34,673 nt of DNA from assembly GCA_013415575.1 (NCBI GenBank), contig JAAEES010000001.1, positions 1 to 34,673 of the forward strand, given 5' to 3'. Below the pieces are notes generated by a model. That model saw only the letters and a list, made by a program, of their open reading frames with translations, had not been told where the DNA came from and did no database searches. Below, piece by piece: positions 25,510 to 32,757 of the stretch. Source of the DNA: Methanomicrobiales archaeon (GTDB taxonomy: Archaea > Halobacteriota > Methanomicrobia > Methanomicrobiales > Methanospirillaceae). The number at the start of each line of letters is the position of its first letter. Position 1 is the first letter of the stretch. A program made the translations under genes and the position numbers.

Positions 25510-26387
25510 TCGGCCGACTCCCCGAAGATCCCTGTGGGGCGGATGATCAGCACAAGGATCAGGATAATGAAAGATACCGCGTCTTTCCACGCACCGCCCA
25601 GAGTGAAGATAGCAAAGTTCTCGGCGATACCATAAATGAGGCCGCCGATAATCGCGCCGGGAATGCTGCCGAGTCCTCCGATGATCACGATGGCAAAGGC
25701 CTTGATCGCCGGAATCGAACCCATATAGGGGTTGAATACCTGGCCGCTCACCACCCAGAGCGTCCCTGCTGCCCCGGCAAGTCCTGCGCCGATCCCGAAC
25801 GAGAGCATATCCATCCGCTCGACGTTGATACCCATCAGCATAGCGCCTTTCCGGTTCTGGCTGGTCGCCCGCATTGCTTTGCCAAGCCGGGTTTTCCGGA
25901 GAAAGAGATACAGGACGATCAGGATGAGGATGGTGGTAATAATGATGATCAGGTAATCAAGGGGCATGTTCACCCCAAAGATCGAGATGGTGATCTTTTC
26001 GTAGGGGCTATGGATGATCCTCCACTCATCGGTCCAGATGAGAGCTGCCGCATTCTGGATGATGTAGATGAGACCGATGGAGATGAAGATCTCATTCAAC
26101 TTTCCGGTACCGAGGATCGGCCGGAAACAGAGGCGCTCGATAATGATACCGGCAAGAATGAGGGTGGGAACCGATGCCGCCAGCAGGACATACGGGTTGA
26201 ACCCGGAGAGGGCATAGAAAGTAAAGGTGATGTATGCGCCAAGCATGAGCAGTTCGCCATGGGCAAAGTTCACCACCTTCATCACACCGAAGATGAGGTT
26301 TAACCCGATGGCAAGGAGAATGTAGATACACCCTGCATACAGCCCCCAGATCAAAACCTGGAGTACAACATCGATTCCTCCTGCCAT
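25506..26387 (-). CDS. livH: LIV-type ABC transporter permease LivH
   Basis: This 293-aa membrane protein has about eight hydrophobic segments and starts M-A-G-G-I-D-V-V-L-Q. The LivH signatures are G-L-N-L-I-F-G-V-M-K-V-V-N-F-A-H-G-E-L (about 28-46) and the cytoplasmic R-A-T-S-Q-N-R segment near residue 180, followed by G-I-N. It follows livK by 39 bp and overlaps livM by 4 bp. The substrate cannot be told from the permeases. Confidence 0.94.
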   Translation of the reverse strand: MAGGIDVVLQVLIWGLYAGCIYILLAIGLNLIFGVMKVVNFAHGELLMLGAYITFTFYALSGFNPYVLLAASVPTLILAGIIIERLCFRPILGTGKLNEIFISIGLIYIIQNAAALIWTDEWRIIHSPYEKITISIFGVNMPLDYLIIIITTILILIVLYLFLRKTRLGKAMRATSQNRKGAMLMGINVERMDMLSFGIGAGLAGAAGTLWVVSGQVFNPYMGSIPAIKAFAIVIIGGLGSIPGAIIGGLIYGIAENFAIFTLGGAWKDAVSFIILILVLIIRPTGIFGESAE

Positions 26388-26426
26388 AGATCAGCATCCA
26401 CCTTCCGTACTAAAAAGGATGATTAT

Positions 26427-27734
26427 TTATCCCTGCCCGGGTGTATACCAGTCAGGGAGCACGAAATCGGTCTCTTTTAATGAATCCGGCCAGACGATGA
26501 CCGGACGTGTTTCACCGGCATCCTGATCCCATTTCAGCTGTGCCAGGTAGAGGTCAAACTTGCTCTCCCTGAAATCATCAGAGAAGACGATAGTGCCGTC
26601 CTTCATAACCTCGATCATCTGGGGAATCTCCAGGTCATTAAGGGCGTCACGGACTGCATCTTTATTGAGCGTTCCCGCATTCTCGACAGCCTGGGTCCCG
26701 ACGAATACTGCTTCATAGGTTGCAACACCCATCATGCCGGGGAATCCGTTCCAGCGGTTATCGAAGTTCTGGATAAAGGCTGCGTGGGCGGATTCTGTCT
26801 CCTTCGGAGCAGCATACGGTGAGAACCGGCTCTGGAGCATCATGTATTCTCCGTAGGTTCCCACACCTTTGTAGAAGTCGGGATCGTCATTACATTCGAT
26901 GGCAAAGAAGATGGTGTCCAGTCCGACATCCCGGCGTCCCTGCTGGATGAGCGGGACCAGCTCGTTGAGGAAGGTAACCGTGTATACCGCATCGGGGTTG
27001 GCCGCCTTGACCGATGTCAGGGCTGTCCTGAAATCGGATTCACCCATCTTGAAGCTCGCTTCTGCAACGACCTCTATGGGAAGATTATAGTTCTTTATAT
27101 GATTATGGACGGCATCCCGCTGCCCGGTGCCAAACGATGTGTCCTGGTAGATGATGGCCAGCCGCAGCGGCCGGTCTGCAGAGAACCCGAACTTGTCATT
27201 AATAGCCGGGCGCATCTCCCGATCGATAAAGAGCATGATGGCCTCGGCGGAATCCTCGGCATTCGGCCGGTGGAAGAACATGGTACTGGTATCAATATCC
27301 GTCCTTCGCGACACCGCTGAGCTCGAGGCCCCGGATATGATGTAGGGTACCTTGTGCTCGGCAACAATTGACTGGTGGGCGGAGACCACGGCACTCGAGA
27401 ATCCACCGACAAGGAAGTCGACGTTGTCCTGGGTGATCAGCCGGGAAACCGCTTTCTGTCCGCCTTCACGGGTTGACTCATCGTCACCCTGGATAAGGCG
27501 GATCGGTATCTTCTTTCCGAGATCGGCCACATAGACACCGCCGTCTGCATTTATTTCATCAGCAGCAAGGACAGCTGACTGCCAGATATCTTTCCCGGTC
27601 GTGCTTGCCGGCCCCGTCATCGAGGCCACGACGCCAATCTTCAGCTCATCAGTTGCTGCCTGTTGCTCGGTGCATCCGGCAAGCAGTGCAAAGCCGATGC
27701 AGAGGAGGCATATCACAAGAAATTCCTTTTTCAT
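26427..27734 (-). CDS. livK: LIV-type ABC transporter substrate-binding lipoprotein LivK
   Basis: This 435-aa protein is a type I periplasmic-binding-fold protein (Peripla_BP_6) expected on the outside of the membrane. It has a lipoprotein signal: M-K-K then a hydrophobic core and the lipobox L-L-A-G-C21. The mature part begins with a short Q/A/T linker and then L-K-I-G-V-V-A-S-M-T-G. It is the first gene of livKHM. The natural ligand is uncertain: this family binds branched-chain amino acids, other amino acids, amides, urea or aromatic acids. Confidence 0.92.
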   Translation of the reverse strand: MKKEFLVICLLCIGFALLAGCTEQQAATDELKIGVVASMTGPASTTGKDIWQSAVLAADEINADGGVYVADLGKKIPIRLIQGDDESTREGGQKAVSRLITQDNVDFLVGGFSSAVVSAHQSIVAEHKVPYIISGASSSAVSRRTDIDTSTMFFHRPNAEDSAEAIMLFIDREMRPAINDKFGFSADRPLRLAIIYQDTSFGTGQRDAVHNHIKNYNLPIEVVAEASFKMGESDFRTALTSVKAANPDAVYTVTFLNELVPLIQQGRRDVGLDTIFFAIECNDDPDFYKGVGTYGEYMMLQSRFSPYAAPKETESAHAAFIQNFDNRWNGFPGMMGVATYEAVFVGTQAVENAGTLNKDAVRDALNDLEIPQMIEVMKDGTIVFSDDFRESKFDLYLAQLKWDQDAGETRPVIVWPDSLKETDFVLPDWYTPGQG

Positions 27735-27753
27735 GGTTCTCCTGCCTTGAACT

Positions 27754-27770
27754 ATGCTATGTTATAGCAT
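27754..27770. promoter_or_regulatory. palindrome at the livK promoter (7-bp arms)
   Basis: ATGCTAT-GTT-ATAGCAT is a perfect inverted repeat 20 bp upstream of the livK ATG, close to the expected transcription start. Its core TGCTA-N5-TAGCA is the same as at the livG promoter. A lone half-site TGCTA lies at 27801-27805. This looks like the operator of a common regulator; no regulator gene is seen in the window. Confidence 0.55.
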
Positions 27771-27789
27771 GACACGTTGGAGGATAATG

Positions 27790-27798
27790 AAAATAAAG
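27790..27798 (-). promoter_or_regulatory. putative TATA box of livKHM
   Basis: CTTTATTTT on the minus strand lies about 60 bp before the livK ATG and about 20 bp before the palindrome; it matches the livG element. Confidence 0.42.
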
Positions 27799-28057
27799 AT
27801 TGCTATTCGACTGCTGACTGTGAGAATTGATATTTTAAGACCGGAAATGAGTGAAAATAAGTAAGCTCCTCATTTCATTGACCCGTGTGAAATATATTTT
27901 TGTATGACCGGCCCCCGCTATAATCGCGCAGGACAGGGCTGCCCGGACCGGATCCCCCGTGCCCTCCCGTGGTTGTGCGTATGGGGGCAGGACAAAATTC
28001 TGCGGGAGATGAGATGAGCCCAGGCATCATGAACGGTTAAAGTGGTTGCAGGAGACG
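27799..28057. other. intergenic stretch without a convincing gene
   Basis: Between the livK promoter and the methyltransferase stop the sequence is first AT-rich (27830-27905), including AAATATATTTTTG at 27891-27903, and then GC-rich. A 37-codon plus-strand frame (27904-28017) follows this AT-rich box so closely that it would have to start upstream of the expected transcript, and its composition is not protein-like. I see no RNA gene or repeat. Confidence 0.5.
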
Positions 28058-28636
28058 TCAGACCCTGGTGATTGACGACAGCCATGCCTGTGAACCTTCC
28101 GGTCTTGTGTGGCTCTCAAAGACCGCGGCCCTGATCTCATTGATTCTCCACCCATCAGAAAAAGCAGCCTGTATCTCCTTTTTTGCAATCCGGCGGGGGC
28201 CGTATCCTGCAGGCTCAAGCTCGCTAAAGGCAAGCATGAAATAGGTTCCTCCCGGTTTCAGGACCTCAGATAAGTTCCACACAAAACAAGGGCGCTCGGT
28301 GTCAGAAAGGGTATGAAACAGGCCGGAATCGATGACGATGTGAAAGGTCCTGCCGATCTCGTACAATTTGAGTGTATCCTTTACGAGGAACGTTGCAGTA
28401 ATGCCTCGTTCTTCCGCCCTCCTCCGGGCGATTGCTATCGCTGACGGTGCCGAATCCACCCCCCAGACATCGTGGCCGCGGCCCGCCAGGAAAAGGGCAT
28501 TTTCCCCGGTCCCGCACCCCACATCAAGCACGTCTCCGGAAATCTTCCCAGATTCCTCAAGGCGCACGAACTCTCGCTGTGCCCTCCCGATATCCCACGG
28601 CGGTTTACCGTGGTAGGCCTTTTCAAAAAAATCCAT
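28058..28636 (-). CDS. class I SAM-dependent methyltransferase
   Basis: This 192-aa protein has the SAM-binding motif I, V-L-D38-V-G40-C-G42-T-G44, then an acidic residue at the end of the second strand (W-G-V-D-S-A) and the later motif L-K-P-G-G-T-Y-F-M-L. It begins M-D-F-F-E-K-A-Y-H-G-K-P-P-W-D-I-G, common in a group of small unassigned (thiopurine/tellurite-resistance-like) methyltransferases. I use ATG 28636 because that is where the family begins, although no good ribosome binding site is visible; an open frame runs on to 28723. The substrate is unknown. It is a single gene. Confidence 0.85.
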   Translation of the reverse strand: MDFFEKAYHGKPPWDIGRAQREFVRLEESGKISGDVLDVGCGTGENALFLAGRGHDVWGVDSAPSAIAIARRRAEERGITATFLVKDTLKLYEIGRTFHIVIDSGLFHTLSDTERPCFVWNLSEVLKPGGTYFMLAFSELEPAGYGPRRIAKKEIQAAFSDGWRINEIRAAVFESHTRPEGSQAWLSSITRV

Positions 28637-28810
28637 TCTGCATGGTTGATTGCCTACAGGGGATGAAGACGCTTTCGATGAAGGGAGAATGAGGGGATGA
28701 ATCAACCCATCCTGCCGATCCAATGCCGCTGCAGCGTGAATATGAAGAACAAATATTATTTTGACATGAGGATAAAAGAGATTTTGCCGTTACTAATTAC
28801 CAAGCGTGAT

Positions 28811-28823
28811 CTATATTAATATA
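28811..28823 (+). promoter_or_regulatory. putative TATA box of the 53-aa membrane protein gene
   Basis: CTATATTAATATA lies about 25-37 bp before the ATG at 28848. This spacing puts the start of transcription within about 10 bases of the ATG, so the mRNA is probably leaderless or nearly so, which agrees with the lack of a ribosome binding site. Confidence 0.5.
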
Positions 28824-28847
28824 AGTCCCTGATGCTATCCTACACGT

Positions 28848-29009
28848 ATGGCAAGCTGGCTTCTTACACTTGGAATTATTTTCATCGTCATCGCGATTAT
28901 CCTGATGCTGCTCGGATTTGTCGGAAAGATCGCCTGGACGATCGGAAAATGGCTGATTATTATTTTCATTGTCCTGGCTCTCGCCTCATGGGTCTTTTCA
29001 ATTATTTAA
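28848..29009 (+). CDS. small two-helix membrane protein (DUF1328-like), 53 aa
   Basis: An ATG at 28848 opens a 53-codon frame ending TAA at 29009. The product starts M-A-S-W-L-L-T-L-G-I-I-F and has two hydrophobic helices (about 4-24 and 33-52) joined by a short basic turn, F-V-G-K-I-A-W-T-I-G-K. This plan resembles the small DUF1328 (YtjA-like) membrane proteins, whose role is unknown. The strong TATA-like box close to the ATG and the third-position base pattern support a real gene. It is followed by a T-rich run at 29007-29015 that could end the transcript. Confidence 0.7.
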   Translation: MASWLLTLGIIFIVIAIILMLLGFVGKIAWTIGKWLIIIFIVLALASWVFSII

Positions 29010-29267
29010 TTTTTTAGCCGAGCTCCGGTACACTTCTGATACGTATTCCATACGCTGGGTTATTTGGAGATCTCTGGATATTCTCGGCGGGGTTGCTCTG
29101 TTTCAAACCAGATAAAGGGGGCTGCCTGTTGTGAACCATCAAGAAGGGTAAGAAAGACTTTCCAGGGCGTTATGACTTCAGCGCAGGGACAGGTGCGGAT
29201 TTTCAGGCAGATGATACGACGGGTAAATAGAGATTGTTATGTATCAGTATTGCCAATCCTATAGGTT

Positions 29268-29375
29268 ATGTTTGGATTGCCGGATGTCACCGTCTTTACC
29301 GTAGGAGGGGCCTTCCTGCTCAGTATCGTGGCGCTCGCTCTCTGGGCGCTCTGGTGGAAGGAGGTCCCGCTATGA
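29268..29375 (+). CDS. symporter small accessory protein, 35 aa
   Basis: A 35-codon frame starts at ATG 29268 and its TGA overlaps the symporter ATG as ATGA (29372-29375). The peptide starts M-F-G-L-P-D-V-T-V-F and has one hydrophobic helix (about residues 8-29) followed by a short tail W-W-K-E-V-P-L. Such tiny single-helix proteins precede sodium:solute symporters in other archaea and bacteria and are thought to assist them. The symporter ribosome binding site, AAGGAGG, lies inside its last codons, so translation of the two is coupled. Only a weak AGGT precedes its own ATG. Confidence 0.72.
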   Translation: MFGLPDVTVFTVGGAFLLSIVALALWALWWKEVPL

Positions 29376-30880
29376 TCGATCCTCTTGAAATTACGCTCGT
29401 GATCCTTTATTTTCTCGCCTTGATCGGAATAGGGATCTGGGCCTCGAAGAAAATCCAGAATATGTCCGATTACGTGGTCGCCGGCAGATCACTTGGGTTC
29501 TGGGTTTTTACCTTCCTCATGATCGGCTCGGTCTGTTCCGGCATGTCACTGCTCGGGGTATCGGGTCTCGGATATAAATTTGCATGGCCCACCATATGGG
29601 AGCAACTGGCAGTACCGCTCTCGATCGCATTCTGCATCATCTTTTTCGGAGTGAAGATGTATGCGATCTCAAAACGGAGCGGCTTCATCACCGTACAGGA
29701 CTACTTTGCCCAGCGGTTTGAGAGCCAGAAAACGCTCCGCGGGCTCTCCGCCATTTCAGGAATTGTGGTATCTATGATATACCTTGCCGGTCAGTATACT
29801 GCCATCAGTATCGTCCTGATGTGGCTCTTCGGCCTCCCGCACTGGGTGGCATTGCTGATCGGAGCGGCAATCGTTACGGTCTATACCGTAATCGGAGGAC
29901 TCTATGCCGTTGCATGGACCACCCTGGTGCAGGGCCTGATCCTCCTTTTCGGCGTGGTGATTATGGCGCCAGTGGTGATCTCCGCTGCCGGGGGATTCAC
30001 CGCTGTGAATGCCTACCTCGGGGCCCTGAATCCGGCCTCGGTTCTCCCCTGGTCGACTGGTCCCGGAGCGGTCTTCACCCCCGAATATATCGTCTCCTTC
30101 TTCCTGCTTCTCACCATCGGACTTGCCTGTGCCCCGCATGTCATTAATAATGTGCTTGCCGTCAAGGATGCGAACTATTTCAGGTGGACACCACTTGTGG
30201 CATTCCTGATCTACGGAGTGGTGATGTTTTTCCTCAAGTTTGCCGGGTTTGCCGGAGTGGTCCTGGTGAATGAAGGGCTCGTGAGCCTTCCGGATGTGAA
30301 GAACGCTTCGGATTTCATATTCGTCTACGGGGTCCAGCATGCGTTCGGGAGCCTCGCCCTCTGGGGAATCTTTGCAGTTATTGTGCTCGCCGCGGTGATG
30401 TCCACGACAGACCGGCTGATGCTGACGATCGGGACCTATTTCTCCTGGGATCTCTACAAAAAGATCCTGAAACCTGATGCATCAGAAAAATCTGTCCTTG
30501 CCGTGAGCAGGATCTCGGTCTTTGCCGCTGCAACCATCACCCTCGTCCTGGCCCTAAACCCGCCTGAAATGCTGGTGTGGTTAATATGGGCCGGGATCGG
30601 GATCATGTTTGCCACCTTTGCCGTTCCCCTGCTTGCCGGCCTGTACTGGCGGCGCGCCACCCGGGAAGGAGCGATTGCGGCGATGTCCCTCGGCCTGGTA
30701 TCTTCACTTGCGTTCGGAGCGGTCACCTATTTCAGAATAGCCCCACTTCCGGTTCATTTCTCTCTTTACGGGTTCATAATAGCGGTGATTGCCATGATCA
30801 CCGTCAGCCTGCTCACCAAGCCTCACAGTAAGGAAATCCTCGATGAGACCATGACCGGCTGGTTTATCCAGCCTCGATAA
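29372..30880 (+). CDS. sodium:solute symporter family permease
   Basis: This 502-aa membrane protein has about 13 hydrophobic segments and the SSF plan: D-Y-V-V-A-G-R-S-L-G-F-W after the first helix, the G-S-V-C-S-G-M-S helix, and the later A-A-V-M-S-T-T-D-R-L-M-L-T segment that holds Na+-binding serine/threonine residues. It couples Na+ entry to uptake of a small solute. It resembles the acetate/pantothenate/proline branch; the substrate is not certain, but an acetyl-CoA synthetase gene lies 3.7 kb away. I start at ATG 29372 with AAGGAGG seven bases upstream. The open frame to 29234 is an artefact that overlaps the accessory peptide. Confidence 0.92.
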   Translation: MIDPLEITLVILYFLALIGIGIWASKKIQNMSDYVVAGRSLGFWVFTFLMIGSVCSGMSLLGVSGLGYKFAWPTIWEQLAVPLSIAFCIIFFGVKMYAISKRSGFITVQDYFAQRFESQKTLRGLSAISGIVVSMIYLAGQYTAISIVLMWLFGLPHWVALLIGAAIVTVYTVIGGLYAVAWTTLVQGLILLFGVVIMAPVVISAAGGFTAVNAYLGALNPASVLPWSTGPGAVFTPEYIVSFFLLLTIGLACAPHVINNVLAVKDANYFRWTPLVAFLIYGVVMFFLKFAGFAGVVLVNEGLVSLPDVKNASDFIFVYGVQHAFGSLALWGIFAVIVLAAVMSTTDRLMLTIGTYFSWDLYKKILKPDASEKSVLAVSRISVFAAATITLVLALNPPEMLVWLIWAGIGIMFATFAVPLLAGLYWRRATREGAIAAMSLGLVSSLAFGAVTYFRIAPLPVHFSLYGFIIAVIAMITVSLLTKPHSKEILDETMTGWFIQPR

Positions 30881-31123
30881 CCGACCCTCTTTTTCCGCCG
30901 TGCTCGGGATGAGGACCGTAGAGACTGTGCGGCATGGTGCCCGCCCTTGTCCGGTCGGGGAATTCACATTTCACTCTCTGTTATTGTCGATTATTCTCGA
31001 AATTTTAATCCTTGAATATACGAATAACGGCTAAATATACTCCTTTTTCAGAGCATTATTGCATGCGCGCTTGCCGGATCCGGGTCGGTAATCAAAGGGT
31101 ATAAAAACAAAAACAAGAACAAA
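30881..31123. other. intergenic region after the symporter gene
   Basis: This stretch has a T5 run (30890-30894) that may end symporter transcription. An AT-rich block follows (30985-31045), with a TATA-like CTAAATATAC at 31033-31042, and then the palindrome CCGGATCCGG (about 31075-31084). I see no gene in it; the minus-strand frame that reaches into it is a shadow of the symporter gene. Confidence 0.45.
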
Positions 31124-31132
31124 TTATAAATA
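31124..31132 (+). promoter_or_regulatory. putative TATA box upstream of the tandem structured repeats
   Basis: TTATAAATA, preceded by a purine-rich stretch (about 31103-31122) that could act as BRE, is one of the best TATA-like elements in the window. It predicts a transcript starting near 31155, just before the first repeat unit, although no convincing reading frame follows for 400 bp. This fits an RNA gene. Confidence 0.5.
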
Positions 31133-31175
31133 GTAGTATCAACTATAGGAATCTGCCTCAGAGTGGATACTGCTG

Positions 31176-31480
31176 GGGAAACGTGCAGCGATTGGATGAG
31201 TCACCCGATCAAAACGGCTTGACGATCTCGTGGCGACGGAGAAATCTGATCACTGGGCCGAACAAATGTTCAACAGGCACGATGCCGGAATGGAATGAGT
31301 CTGTCATATCAAAACGGCTTGACGATAGACAGGCGACGGAAAAATTCCCTTACCGGGGCCGGACAAATGTCTAAGGAACATGATGCCATACTACCACGAA
31401 TTCACCTGACAAAACGGCGGAAGTCGGGTGAGTGGCAAAGACGTGGTATCGTGGGGCCGAACACAGGTTCCTGGTGAAAA
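31176..31480 (+). ncRNA. candidate structured RNA of three tandem ~100-nt units
   Basis: The string AAAACGGC occurs at 31211, 31311 and 31411, exactly 100 bases apart. In each unit it forms the loop of a hairpin whose stem differs: CAC-cc-GATC/GATC-tc-GTG (31202-31232), CTGTC-a-TATC/GATAGACAG (31301-31332) and TCACCTGAC/GTCGGGTGA (31402-31431). About 45 bases on, each unit has GGGCCG leading into a 4-bp hairpin: GAAC-AAAT-GTTC (31260-31271), GGAC-AAAT-GTCT (31361-31372) and GAAC-ACAG-GTTC (31459-31470). Units 1 and 2 also share GGCGACGGA after the first hairpin. Paired bases change together while loops stay, as in an RNA under selection. Unit 3 has an added outer stem TACCACG/CGTGGTA. I know no Rfam family with this pattern. 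No frame spans it convincingly. Confidence 0.6.
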
Positions 31481-31554
31481 TTCCTCCTGGGGCAACTGTT
31501 ATTCTGCTGCCATGATGTGGTTTTAATTCAGGTTGTTCCCTTATCGTATCAGTG

Positions 31555-32431
31555 ATGAGGAGGATTTTCCGGCGCCCCCGCCTCGTAGTGAGCAAATGCA
31601 TCGGGTTTGCGCACGCTCCGGATTGTGAGGACCGGAGATACCGATCATCTCATCCAGCCCGAGACAGGGAGGGATGTGAGTAAAGAGATCACAACCTTTA
31701 CACGACAGTTTTTGGAATCGCTCCCTGAAGTGGACGGCTTTATCCTGAAAAACAAATCACCGACCTCGGGGCTGCGGGATGCGAAGGTGTATCCCTCTGC
31801 CGGAAAATCTGCACCGATCGGCCATGGTCCGGGCTTCTTCGGCCGGATGGTGCTGGAGAGGTATCCCCTGCTTCCCGTGGAAGATGAGGGGAGGCTGCGG
31901 AATGTGCGTATCCGGGATCACTTCCTGACAGGTATTTTTACACTTGCCGATTTCAGGGAAGCGAAAACCCGGGAGAGAATCAGCGATCTTGCGCGGTTCC
32001 ATACCGAGAATGAATACCTCCTCCATGCCCACAGCCGGAGGTTACAGAAGGAAATGGGAGTCATCGTCGCCAATCCGGAGGGACTTCCTCCTGGGTTGCT
32101 GTTTGAACAGTACGGGGTACTCCTGGGGCGTGCCCTTGCACATCCTCCTTCATACCGCACCACTATCGATGTCCTGTTCCACGCCATGGGGCACTTCCGG
32201 GAGCGGATTAGCACAGGTGAGCATGACTTTTTTCTGCGATCACTTGAACGGTACCGTGATGGCAGGGCTTCGGTCTGTGCACCGAAGAATATCATAGCGC
32301 TGTGGATCGAACGTTACGATGAAGAGGACCTGCGGAACCAGACTTTCTTTGCCCCGTTTCCCGAAGACCTTATCGAACCTGCACCGGCAGAGACGGATCG
32401 TGGTCGGGACTTCTGGAAGGAAGAGGACTGA
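31555..32431 (+). pseudogene. broken DUF523-DUF1722 gene (internal deletion with frameshift)
   Basis: The intact family has an N-terminal DUF523 domain (TudS-like, cysteine-containing) and a C-terminal DUF1722 (YbgA) domain. Here ATG 31555 opens the typical start, M-R-R-I-F-R-R-P-R-L-V-V-S-K-C-I-G-F, but after about 31605 the reading continues in another frame with L-R-I-V-R-T-G-D and then the rest of both domains, including K-S-P-T-S-G-L and the DUF1722 segment L-A-R-F-H-T-E-N-E-Y-L-L. The piece normally in between, roughly 45 residues with further cysteines, is missing. Thus the longest open frame, from TTG 31607, is a headless fragment. It may be a decayed gene or an assembly error. A TATA-like GGTTTTAATTC lies at 31518-31528. 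Confidence 0.75.
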
Positions 32432-32481
32432 AGAGAAAAGCCGGTGAGAAAAGGAAAGGTGGCATCTCAGGAGGTCTCGGC

Positions 32482-32501
32482 CCTGCCCTGTTCAGGGCAG
32501 G
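32482..32501. terminator. strong inverted repeat after the DUF1722 gene
   Basis: CCTGCCCTG-TT-CAGGGCAGG is a perfect repeat with 9-bp arms, 50 bp after the stop at 32431. It would form a stable hairpin. No T run follows, so termination is only one possibility; a dyad for protein binding is another. Confidence 0.4.
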
Positions 32502-32757
32502 ACGTCAACCAATGGACTGAACGTTCATTCGGTGACTTAGTTGGACACTAATACACCTGCTATAGTGTGGATACGAATGATTATTAAACCTTTTGGATTT
32601 TTCCGGAGGGAATCGGCGGAAGATACTGTGGTTCCGGACGAAAACAAGCATTCTTCACGGATTCTTCTCTTTTCCTCAGGAAAAATGCACCTCATCCACT
32701 TCCACAGCACGATCCGGACCCTTTCAGGAGCCTCTGCCAACAGGACTGTCCTCCCTG
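32502..32757. other. stretch with only doubtful small ORFs
   Basis: A 74-codon minus-strand frame (32537-32761) begins with a GTG that overlaps the stop of the ArcS-like gene as GTGA, the geometry of coupled genes, but its product matches no family I know and its end runs into AT-rich sequence. A 76-codon plus-strand frame (32541-32771) covers the same bases. An inverted repeat ACACTA-N12-TAGTGT lies at 32545-32568 and an AT-rich TATA-like stretch at 32577-32586. None of the frames is convincing. Confidence 0.35.

Noticed and set aside
27904-28017. 37-codon plus-strand frame after an AT-rich box
   Set aside because: The ATG is too close to the TATA-like stretch to be on its transcript, there is no ribosome binding site, and the proline/arginine-rich product is not protein-like.
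29234-29371. 46-residue N-terminal extension of the symporter
   Set aside because: It is not hydrophobic, matches no symporter start, and overlaps the coupled 35-residue peptide in another frame. ATG 29372 has a consensus ribosome binding site.
29756-30340. 194-codon open frame on the minus strand
   Set aside because: It is antisense to the symporter gene and charged, the mirror of a membrane protein.
31202-31431. Guanidine-II (mini-ykkC) riboswitch because of ACGG in repeated hairpin loops
   Set aside because: That class has ACGR tetraloops on short stems. Here the loops are 12-13 nt and a second GGGCCG hairpin is part of each unit.
31176-31480. Three repeats at 100-bp spacing as a CRISPR array
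   Set aside because: The exactly conserved part is only about 8-17 bases, the rest varies while keeping base pairing, and there are no cas genes; this does not fit direct repeats with spacers.
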